From contig OY723315.1 of NCBI GenBank assembly GCA_963210315.1, positions 1,116,001 through 1,180,000 on the forward strand: a DNA stretch of 64,000 nt. Reading direction: 5' to 3'. Positions 40,898-51,254 of the stretch are shown one piece after another. The stretch comes from Rhynchopus euleeides (taxonomy: Eukaryota > Euglenozoa > Diplonemea > Diplonemida > Diplonemidae). The position numbers were made by a program, and so were the translations under genes. The notes below the pieces were generated by a model. That model worked only from the letters and a program-made list of their open reading frames with translations, ran no database searches and had not been told where the DNA came from. The first letter of the stretch is position 1; every line of letters starts with the position of its first letter.

Positions 40898-41760
40898 TCC
40901 CGACACCCCTTCTTTTGCCAGTCCCCTGTGTGAGCTCTCTCAACAGGGCCAAAGACGAACCATCCCGAACAAGAAAGATCTCTGCTGCTCTGGTGACGAT
41001 CGTCAGCACAGCACGACAACGGCGGGTGGCGGGGTCACAACCAACGGTATTTTTCGATACTCAGTAGGCGGTGTTGCTGCGCTTGCCGCTGCAAAACCGA
41101 CAGGACACGGGATCACCAGCCCTCCTTCCTCCCTTCCCCTTCTCAATAAAGGTGGAGCAAAAACCCCATTTTCCTGCACTGTGCCAACGCTGGGCCGGTG
41201 CGATACACACCTATTATCTGTGAGGGCGTGCTCACTCCTCTGCACTTGAGAGCGAAACGTTCAAACAATTCAAATCGTTCAACGTTTCCCCCCCCACAGC
41301 CTTTTGCACGGTCTTTGCAACCCCTTGGAGTAAAGTGACAGCGCCTTCTGGTGCAGGCCCTTATTCCAGGTCGGCCCTCAGGATCTTGGGTGAGAGATGC
41401 ACCTCTGCCGCCCCGCTTTTTTGCCAACGTGCTGATTCCATTTTGTTTGCGGAGAACTTGGGTTTGTGGAGGGCATGTGCTTTGGACGCTACAACGTTAT
41501 CGATAACGCTATGCCACCCGACGTGCGGGAGGAGGGAGAGAGAGGAGGGAAAGGAGGAATGAAGGTGCGTTGAGGGAGCCGGCCCCTTGTCCCCCATGCC
41601 GTGGCTCATCGAGCGGCATGCTGCAATCTTAACTGTTTTTTTGTTTACGCAGCTTGCAGCGTGTCTGTCGGTGGTAATGGGGAGTTTGTGTGGCAGGGTG
41701 ATGCAGTATGTCAGGTAAACCAAATAACCGCACGTCCAAATAAATGCAAAATACCGTATA
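40898..41760. other. Intergenic region, no gene
   Basis: A possible polyadenylation-like AATAAA lies near 41145, ~250 bases after the DHODH stop, and a cluster of GTTCAA motifs lies at 41250-41282. Nothing else is supported. Confidence 0.45.
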
Positions 41761-42760
41761 TGGTGCCCCTGATTTACCCCTTTTTCACTACGCACAAACT
41801 ACGCAATCTGGGGGGGGGGTCTCGCTTTTTGGTCCCCCCCCAGTTTTTTTTGGTCCCCCTTTCTGTGTGGCTACTGAGACAGGACTGGAGGCACTGCGCT
41901 GACCGAGCAAAAAATTATTGCCAGAACTCACTATACACCGTACGAAAGAACGCACGACATGTGGGGCGGGACTCCAGAAACACCTGGGCAAGGTTGCCCC
42001 ATGCCCAGAAACACCTGAGAAGGAAGTGAGTTCCAGGAGCCGCGTAGAACACCCTCGAGATTGTGAATGATGATACGATCACAGCCTTCAGGGCGCTGCG
42101 AGGTGCCACCCTGAAGGTGGCCCTTGACATCAAGGAGAGCGTCGGCCGAGGGGTCGACGAAAAGCTGAAGAAGGCGCTACTGGCACTGGATCCCGCGGGG
42201 TATACGGAGGTCACCGCCACACAGGCAACCTCCGCTGACAACGTCCAGGAGACGTTATCCGAGGGGATCACAACGGCACTAGAGATCTGTGTCACGGGAT
42301 CCAGGCGCCCACTCTCCCTCGACGGTCTGGGGATTGTTGTTGGGTATGGTGTCGTTTCCTGCAGCTGCAAAAAAGCGTAGCAACTGTGCTTCCTTCTTCC
42401 TTAATGATGCGTTGACGCTTCCACCCGGAGGAGCTGAAGCAGGCACCGCTTAATGATGCGTTGATGCTTCCACCCGACGAGCTGAAGCAGGCACCGCGCC
42501 AAAGGGCACCCCCAAAGAGACCTGCAAAGACTGCGTCGAAACCCGCACCGAAGGCTGCCAGCGCTGCAGCACCTGAAGAACCTGCAGCACCTGCAGCACC
42601 TGAAGCGCCTGCACCCTCACTGACCCCGGAACAGCAAGAACTCCTTGAGTTTGGGGTCCCGGCATAGAGACAGAGAATGGCTGAGTAAATCAAAAAATGA
42701 GACCCCCCCCCCCTTTTCACTACGCACAAACTACGCAATATGGGGTCGTCAGGGGCACCA
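41761..42760. mobile_element. 1000-bp TA-flanked TIR element carrying coding-like sequence
   Basis: TGGTGCCCCTGA at 41761 is inverted at 42749-42760, with TA outside each end (41759-41760 and 42761-42762). Subterminal GGGGGGGTCTC is also inverted, while CACTACGCACAAACTACGCAAT is a direct repeat near both ends. The core (42063-42665) is GC-rich with coding-like codon use: one frame of ~105 codons without an ATG, a ~48-bp tandem duplication at ~42402-42497, then an Ala/Pro-rich frame. No transposase is recognised. It may be a non-autonomous element that has captured part of a host gene. Confidence 0.65.
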
Positions 42761-42765
42761 TAATA

Positions 42766-43076
42766 GTATACGTAAATATTTTGGAACGTAAATATTATGG
42801 AACGTAAATATTTTGGAACGCTGGTGGGTTGGCGTTCCAGATTTTTTTCGTTCCATAATATTTACAGGGCTTTCTGCGACTCGGGGACTTGGACCAGGTG
42901 ATCGGACGGCATACAGAGTCCCTGACGGGACCTACTCGTGCACTTTTCGCGCGATTCCTGACGCAAGCCGTCCTCACCACCGAGTCCCCAACTGGCCCTG
43001 TAAATATTATGGAACGTAAATATTATGGAACGGACCGGCCAAAAATGGGCCCGTTCCATAATATTTACGTATACGG
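42766..43076. mobile_element. TA-flanked MITE, copy 2
   Basis: Nearly identical to 15834-16162 through the core and right arm (CGTATACGG ending at 43076, then TA). The extreme left end differs (no CCG) where it abuts the 1000-bp element, so either its left terminus was clipped or the two insertions interfered. Confidence 0.8.
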
Positions 43077-43386
43077 TACTGCAAAAAAACCCCTCACCCC
43101 CTATAGTTGTGTCATGGAAACACAGAATCACAGTATCTACCTTACCAACGGGCCAGCCCCTGCTTCCGCCTTTTTGGCCACCAAAAACCTACGATGATGG
43201 CGGCGCCGCCCCTCCCCCTCCCCACCCCATCACACCTGCCTGCGTATTTCGAGTTGAATGGCTGCCAGCTCCCTGCCCCCGACACATTGTCTCCCGACAC
43301 GCATTTATTCCAGGCTCACTCTCCGTTGTCACCGGCAACTCTTTTAGAGGAGGGGTGGGCATTACACGTGAGGGCAGTGCACGAAG

Positions 43387-46360
43387 ATGGACGCTGCACA
43401 CATCCAAGGGTCGCGGATCAGGCTGATCAGCAAGTCTGAGATCCGGTATGAGGGGACCCTGTCCACCATCGACCCTCCCGCCAACACGGTGAGCCTCAAA
43501 AATGTGCGCATGCACGGCACGGAGGGCCGCCAGGCTGACCGCCAAATCGCCGCTTCCGGTATGTCGCACTGTAGTGGTGTTCGCTTTGTAGAGGCTGTTG
43601 CAGTTCTTTCCTCACACTTTCCAGCCACGGACGGCTCCAGCACTGGGTTTAAGAATTCTTCTGGTTCTTCGTTGAAGAGGGCCTGTTGGATACGGCCCAA
43701 ATGACAGGGGATAAGATAGGTCTGGTTTTCCGGTTTTCAAAACCAGGGTTTCCCGGTTCCCGGTTTTCTGGGGAAAAAAAAAAAGGTCGATCTCATTTTT
43801 GGCGGTTTTTTTGTGACTTTGGGACAGTAAAACAGTCAGAAAAAACGCCATAAAAAAATAGAAAGTGACCCCATCGTGATCCGCACAGAGCTCAAATAGT
43901 CCAAAGAAGGCAGAGAAGCGGAGAAGAAAAAATGGACCTAGCGGGTGGCCCGGTGGGTGGTGATGCCCTCGTCATGCAGGTCTCTTCTGTTTTGAAGGTG
44001 CACACATGGTGGACTCCAGCCACCATGTCTAAGAGGGAGTCTAAGACTGCAGTCTGGAGGGCTGAGACGAGAACACGAACGACTTTCAAGCAGTCTTGAA
44101 GGTCGCCAAGCCTATTGGGGGCAACTAACAGATGAGATTTGTTTGTTGCCTGTCGTCACAGCTAGGTGCCCATCTCCTCGATAACGGAATGTGTGCAGAG
44201 ATCTCGTGGACCCTTTGGCCATTCTGTCGTGCACCCACTCCACCCACAACGCACACCTGTCACGAGTGGTCACTCCCCCGTCCTCCTCCACCCTGAAGGT
44301 TGAATCCTCAAGGACCAGTGATCTCCTGCTGGCCGGGCTGCGATACAGCGAAGCCTTCCTACTTACAAGCGAATCCAGACTGTAGGGAACAGATGTTCAC
44401 TACCGTGGCCTCCGGCGGCTGGGGGGCTCCGCCCCCCAGACCCCCCTGCGTAAAAACATTGCACCCAGACCGGTTTTTTGGTCGAGAGTCCAAACTTTCA
44501 AAGCAGCTGCTGCGCCTGCCCCACCAAGCAGCCTCAGTACGGCAGGACGCGCGCAGGCACCGGGCCCTCTCAGATTCTGGGAGGGTTTGCGCGGGTCGCG
44601 CGCGCCGAAGGCGCGCGCGAAAAATTTTCAAAACCAGAAAAACCGGAAAACAGCGCCAGAAAAAAAGTCTATCTTATACCCTGCCCAAATGGGGGGCTGA
44701 AAAAAATCCCAGGGACACGACACGTAGCCACTGCTCCCATTCAACCACCACTGCCCGTGCCTCCTGCAGACGCGCTGTATGACTTCATCATCTTCCGTGG
44801 GTCTGACATCAAGGACCTGACTGTGTACGAGGATGACAAGCGGAAGCAGGACTTCATCGACCCTGCTGTGGTGACGGCCCAGCCGGCCCGCGGTGGGGCG
44901 AACCACCGGAACGGTATGGCGGGGTGCAGCTGAGGGCAGGGCGTATTGCTGTGCGTGTCAGGAAGCAGACCGTACCACACAACACCCTCCCAACACGCAG
45001 ACCGCCAGAACCGCCAGCCCCACGGCTTCAACGCAGGTGGGAGGCCCGACCAGAACCAGTATGTTGGACTCGTGTTTTCTTCAGGCTGGGGCATTCAGGC
45101 GGTGTGGGGGTAATCCACAGCGTGTGAGAGGGGTCGTCCCCCGTGTGATGTCCCATGCGATGGTGCTGCTTGCCTACCCACAAGCACCTCGTGACGTAGT
45201 CCTGTTGCGAGTGGCCGGGCAGTTCTCTCGTCAAGGGGAAGAGACGTACCCCCGGGTTCAAAACACCCACGCACCACCCACAGGCGGTTCGGCGGGGGCA
45301 ACGACGGTGGTGCCCGTGGGATGTTCGACAACTGGGGTGGTCCGCAGCCCAAGACTGACCGCCGCCACGACCAGCGGAACCACCAGACCTTCGGTGACCT
45401 CAGCGGGTACGGTGGGTACGGGGGTGGCGGCGGTGGCAAGGGCATGAAGGGCGGGAAGGGCGGCCACATGGAGCGCCCCGAGTTCCGCAACAACCGTGGC
45501 GGGAAGGGTGGCAAGGTTGGCGGGCACCGTCACAGCCACGACCACGGCCACAGCCACGGCCACGGGGGGAACAGGCAGTTCGAGCCTAACAACAGGCGCC
45601 ACACACGTGACCAGCACACGAACCCCTTCGCCACCCACACCGGGACTAACTTCAAGGCGAAGGACGAGGAGGAGGCCGCGGAGAAGCGGAAGACGGCTGG
45701 TGTGGAGGAGGAGTTCAACTTCACCGACAAGAAGATCGACAAGGACAAGGTGAAGGAGGAGGCGGACAAGGAGGATGTCAAGCCGGAGAAGGGCTACGAC
45801 AAGAAGTCGTCCTTCTTCGACTCCCTGTCGTGCGAGGCGACGGAGCGCAGCAAGGAGGAGGGCGCCAAGTATGTTTCTGATTTTGCTCATTGTCGCTGCC
45901 AGCCCAACCCTGCAACCCCCCTGCCGACACTCCGACCACCTAGCAGGCTGTCCAAGGCGCACCGCGAGAAGCTGCGGAAGTACGACATTGACACCTTCGG
46001 TGCGGACGCGGTGACTGCCATCGAGCGCTCCTTCCACAGGGACCGCGGACACAAGTATGTTTGGCCTGCCTGGCGATATTTGTTTAGTGCGCTTGACAAA
46101 AAAAAGTAACTTCGACCTGTTCTCCAACAGTTGCTGGGCAGGGTGTTCTCTCCGGCATTCGTTGGCTCTTCTTCTTTCTTCCTTCTTCCGTCTTCTCACC
46201 ACCCATCATCCACAGGGGCGGCCGCAACCACGCACACGGCGGCGGCGGTCGGGGTGCGGGCGGTCGTGGCGGCTACGCCCGCCGGAACTTCGGCCCCCCG
46301 TCGCGCGGCGGGCGCGGTGGCATGGGCGGCGCATCGCGTGGCGGTGGCCAGCGCTGGTGA
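43387..46360 (+). CDS. LSM14: LSM14/Scd6/RAP55-family mRNP protein
   Basis: Six exons (43387-43558, 44770-44913, 45001-45058, 45284-45868, 45947-46054, 46216-46360) encode 403 residues; all five introns start GTATG and end AG, and all phases agree. The N-terminal LSM14 domain reads [14 protein letters not shown]-like (seen: [15 protein letters not shown]) then [18 protein letters not shown] (~60-78). A His/Gly-rich stretch lies at ~204-221. Next come an FDF-type start (EFNF, 268-271), the FFD box [18 protein letters not shown] (296-313), the TFG box KYDIDTFG (331-338) and a C-terminal RGG tail (357-403). Family members repress translation, bind DDX6/Dhh1 and promote decapping in P-bodies. Intron 1 is 1211 bp because a hAT-like element sits in it; the other introns are 87-225 bp. 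Confidence 0.95.
43704..44683. mobile_element. hAT-like non-autonomous element in LSM14 intron 1 (980 bp)
   Basis: The termini CAGGGGATAAGATAG and CTATCTTATACCCTG are inverted with one mismatch. The exact 8-bp duplication CCCAAATG lies at 43696-43703 and 44684-44691. The arms continue with TTTTCCGGTTTT-type repeats. Inside are an R1 hairpin (44391-44448) and a CGCGCGCG hairpin near 44598-44623. There is no transposase. It belongs to the same broad type as the element at 376-1067, which also carries R1. Confidence 0.85.
44391..44448 (+). repeat. GC-hairpin repeat R1, single copy
   Basis: Same sequence as 548-601 and 722-776, including the AGATGTTCACTACCGTGGCC lead-in, here inside the intronic hAT-like element. 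Confidence 0.8.
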
Positions 46361-49300
46361 GCTGCTATGACCCCACCACACCACCCACCTCCACTGCCAC
46401 CCGCCCCCACCCCACTTCCCCCCTCCACCTTCCGCGGTTCTTATTCCTTATAAGTTTTTTCACAGAAAGGGGGGGGGGTGTGCAAAGGGAGGGGTGGGAT
46501 GTGAGGGGCGGCGTCTTTTTCGCAAACCGGTAAAAATACCCCCCCCCCCCCACCTTCCCTGCTATTCAACAGAATGATAGAGGAAACAAATGCGCGAAGC
46601 AAAAAAAAACCCCCCCTCCCATCCCCCACACTGCTCTGCACCGTTTAGCGAAAAAGACCTCACACATCCCCCCCCCTCCCCACACACCCCCGCCCCCAAA
46701 ACAAGAACATGCAAAAAAAATGCTGATTCAGCACACTATCGATTCACCACGGATATCCCCCCGTCTCCCAACATTTCTCCTGGCGTTCGTTTTGTTGTGC
46801 TGCACACAAGGTAGTGCATATTCCTCTATTGCAGAGGACGCCGCACATTCGCAGTGGACGGCGAATGTGTGGCGCAACAGGAGGGATGAGGAGGAGGAGG
46901 AGGAGGTAGCGGTGCGTGTGTCTCTCTCTCCACTCCATCTTGCTTCGAAACTCACTCTCAAAATACTGCTGCTGGCGGGGTGGGCTGCTTCCCCATGAAG
47001 CAGCATGCGGGCCCAACGCAAAAAAACGTCAGCAAAAAAAAACAGCAAAACATGACACGACCCCTCTCCCCCCATCTCTCACTCTTGGGTGGCGACCTCT
47101 TAGGTGCCACGCAAACTCGGGCCCACGGGTTTTCATAGAAACGGGGTGAGAAAAGAGCGAGGGTGGGTTGTTTTGAGAGGAATGAAGAGCTTTTGACCTG
47201 GGAAGAAAGGCGAAAGAGAGGGAAGGAGAGGGAGATCACAAGTACTGATGATATTGCATTTTGGAGATGAACCGTGTATTTTTTGAGGGGAGGGAGGGAG
47301 GGTGTGGGTGAGTATACGGTGGCGGTGGTGGCAGCTGTGGGCGGGTTCGTCTTTCCACCGTGTGGAGGCCTCTGGGGGGGGAGGAGGAGGTGTGCTGTGT
47401 GTTGTTCCGTTTTGAGTGAAACATCTAATTTTTTTGCAATGGCTTGCTGGGGCGGGGGTGCTGTGTGGCACGTAAGCTGCCACTTCAAAACCCCACACAG
47501 CGCGCACACCACGCACACGGGGAGTGGAGGTGTGCCATGGCCTGCGCAAGGCTTCCAGCCCACTCAAACGCATGGTCACACACGTGCATTCATCTCCCCC
47601 TCCCCCCCTCCCCTCCGTGACTGAAAAAGTGAATGAGGCGGCCTGTTACCCCCGCCAGGAAGAGACCCCAGTTTTTTGTTTCAAAAATGACTTTCGGGGG
47701 GCCTTCGCTACCAAGTGTGACTGAGTGAGAAAAAGTGAGCTCCAGCCCACTTCCCCTCACTGACTGACGAGCTGTGACGAGCAGTGACTGGTAGCGAGGG
47801 CCCCCTCGGGGATGTGAAATGTATGTACTTTGTGTGTGCGCGTCTGTGTGTGTGTGTATTGTGTGTTCCGGATTCTTTACGTTCGGCACACCCACAACAA
47901 GAAGGACGATTCTGCAATAAAAATAAGTCAAACACAAAACACTAGATTCACGTGTGCACGTGCTGCTCCTCCCTCTGCTGTTCCACACACTCTCCCTGCC
48001 CGTTGCAATATGGAGTCAGGGCCAGAAGAGAACTGCATATGGGTATACAGGGCCGTGATCTGCGCAGGGCCTGCCTCGCCCAAAGAGCCCTATCAAGGAT
48101 CTCGTGCCACAGGTGATACCTTTTATTGAGGGTGTGCAGAACGCAACAAGAAATCTGGGCAACCCGCTGCTCTCAGATGCGACACTCCACCCGGAACACA
48201 CACCCCCCCACACACACACACACACACACACAACACAAACCCTCCGGCGTTCTGCCATTCTTGCGGATTCAGATTGTGGGGTGCATGGCCCTGAGCTGAC
48301 CCGACTGACCTAGCCCTTTCTGTATCGGCATGTATTGGCCCGTGTCGTTGAAGCTGGCAACCGCAATGCTGTATTGCCCTGAGCGGCTGAATAGAAGAAG
48401 AATGGCGTCACTGCCTGGTCGTCGATACCAACAAGAACGAGAGGAGGGGGGTGGGGGGGAGGGTGACCAACTTCCTTCCAGCGACAGACACGCTCTCTGC
48501 TAGGATGGGACGGGATTGCCTCTCTCCCCGCGCCTCCCCCCCGATTCTCGTAAAATTGGTTCGTTGTGCTGGCCGCTTCTCGCACTGGGAACCCGTGTGC
48601 TGATGAAACCATACAGAAAAAAAACAAAGAAAACGGTGATTGTGATTTGTCGACACAACAAAAGAAAACGTCTAGCGCTCGAAGAGAAGAAGCCACTGGC
48701 ATCCAGCGCGCATGCTGGCTCTGCCCAGTGGAAAGTGTCGCACGTTTATCCCAGCCCAGAACCCCAATCCCGACTCGGATGGGCTCACGGGTGGGATTTG
48801 TCCGACACGCGCGCGCCAAGCGCCAAAGGTAAAATATACAAGAACTGCCCCCCCCCCCCCCTTTCAAAGCGATGTGGAAGGACTTCCACATTCATCCCCT
48901 CTCCCACCCCCCATCCCCTCCCTGTCATCTTGCATCTGCATTTGGGATATATAAGCTGGAGCGGACGAGAAGAGCAGCGTGGTCGATTTTTTTGACTAAA
49001 AAAGGCGGAGGAAAAGCAACTCTCGGAGGCAGAGGTTTGCAAGCAATACCGCCTGAAATATGCCGCTCCACAGAGGGCTTCTACGGGCTTGAGACACAAC
49101 AAAGCGTGTGTTGCTCAACGAATGGTTGGTTTGGAGCTGTTCTTTACAATAGCTGGGCAGGGTGCTTCGACCTGACAGCGCCAGAACTGTGGTTTTTTTT
49201 GAAGGGGAAAATATAGGCTCCAAAGAGAGGGGAAGAAAAAGGCCCATTGAAAAGGGCGGGGTTTGCTGTTGTTTTGCATACAAATGTACATCGCTGCGCG

Positions 49301-51254
49301 TGCGCGCCCCCCCCATCCCCTCCCCGCACCGCCCCTCCCCCCCTCACGGCAAAACCGCGTAAGCAGCTTCGGAAAGTCCACAGACTCGAGGAGCGCTTCT
49401 CGCTGTATGCGCCTTTGACCTACGGGGAGGGAAGGCGACACGTCGTCTGAAGATGTGGGATGGACCGGACCTGGCACCGATACCGCGCGCTGCTGAAAAC
49501 GGTTACCAGGAAGGTCTTGCGATTCCCTTCAGGAAAGCCCTGCGAAACCCTGCTCCTCGCTGCATCCTCAACCGATGTGCTTCGGTTGATGCCCAGCCTT
49601 TTGAGTGAAGGGCAGAGGGTGGCTGACTCTCTGTGCCTGCCTGATGTTTCTTTGCATCGATACCTCGCGAACCCCCTCCCCGTGCCGATCGTGGGGTTGG
49701 GGTCGAGGCTGATTTCCGTAATATCGAGCATCCACACGTCACGAGACACTGTGTTCCTGTCTCTGATGCAGCGTGTCGGCGGCAAAAAGAACTGCGGTAG
49801 GTTGGGGAACCTGTTTTTACACAACAAAAAAAATAAACGATTTTTCTTCTTTTCTGGACCAGAAAGAAGAGTGACGGTGGGGGGTGGTGGTGGTGAGCTA
49901 ACCGTGATTGTGCCATTTGTGGTGAATTTGGACAACCTGCGATCCCCCCCCCCCTCAACCCCCCACAGGAAAGGTTTGCGGTATGGAAATGAGAATGTGT
50001 GCTTTTTTTTGGCTTGAAGAAAGCGTTGTTGGTTTGGACTGAACAGCAGAGGGGCGGGAGGGGGGGGGGGTGGTGTTAAGGAAGGAGGGAAGGAGAAACA
50101 AAAACGTGCTAAGACCCCCCCAGACCCCCGCCCCTGCCCCACCACCAACACCCTCCCTTCGGTTTACTGTCAGCAGCTCATCCGGGAGCAACCCCACCCC
50201 AATTCTGGGCGAAAAGGAGCGCGTGTCATGTCCACCGGATCCCACATCCGCAGTAGAGAAGACCATTTCCCAGGCAGGCAGTAAAGGGTGGGTGTGGGTG
50301 GGGCGGGTTGGGGCCGTGTCTGTCTTGTGGTTCCGTTTACACCATTGGTATCATGCTAGACACCCCGGGTCGGTGAGGGGGGGGGGGGGAGAGGTGTTTG
50401 TCTGTGGACTGAAGGCAACAGACACTCTCTCTGCTGCAGTGGGCGCCTTCGAGAGATGGTGTAATTCTGGAGGCGGTCCGAGAGCAAGTGGGACGGGAGG
50501 GGGGGGGGGGGTAACGCATATGCCGAGAAAACTGCGACCACCTTCGGAGCGACAAAGCATATTTCTTGGGGACGGATACCAACGAGACGAATGGAAGCCT
50601 CAAACGAAGAACGTTTTTTTTATATTTTTTTTGCACAAGTGTGCAGCCCACGCGATGAAAGGTCCCGGACACTTCGGGGAAGGTCGGTAAAACAAACATG
50701 GCGAGCGTGAAGAGCCCATTGCCGTTAAAACAAAGTGCGATCGGATCGAACCGGACCGGGTGACGAACAGTAATGGGTACATGCAGCTGCCCCAGCCACC
50801 CCTCCCCCACAAAACTTTTGTGCATCCATGGAGTTGGGCAGGCCTTCCGTTTGCTTCCGTCACGCTCCCCACCACTTATGACTGGGTTTTCCGCAACCCA
50901 ACACACGACGCCCGCACCTCCTGACGTAGGACGGGCGGCAAATGCGTGCCAGAAAACCTGTGAGCCCTTTCTCTTTTTGAGAGTTGTGCAACAACGCAGG
51001 AAACTGTGCCAGTGCAGATCCTTGCAGAACTTCCCACACACTTCATGACAGGCGTGTGGGGTGTTCTCGCGATCGACGAATACCCTTCGGCTCTTCTATT
51101 GTTTCCCTTTCAGATTTGCACTAAAACACAGTTTTCACCGCCGCACCACACACACACACCTCCCCCCCTCCCCAGGTGATTCTGCATAACCGCATCCTCT
51201 GCCCACCCCACCCCTGTTGCCTCCTGCCCACCCCCTCCCCGAGCGCCGACTGCG
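46361..51254. other. Large gap with no recognised gene
   Basis: Almost 5 kb with scattered frames on both strands but no conserved motif and no strong third-position GC bias. It holds the palindromic repeat at 47695-47805, a (CA)n run at ~48209-48232, CT/GGA-rich tracts and many homopolymers. An ATG frame at 49460-50017 was considered and not accepted. The last ~80 bases are the C-rich leader of the NOV-like gene, with a CAG ending at 51175. Untranslated or RNA genes cannot be excluded. Confidence 0.4.
47695..47805. repeat. ~110-bp palindromic element, copy 2
   Basis: Inverted ends GGGGGGCCTTCGCTACCA / TGGTAGCGAGGGCCCCC. The left arm shares AAGTGTGACTGAGTGAGAAA with copy 1 at 25123. Confidence 0.7.

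Noticed and set aside
49460-50017. Possible protein gene starting MDRTWHRYRALLK
   Set aside because: Weaker third-position bias than the real genes, no motif, and it degenerates into low-complexity sequence; not enough to annotate.
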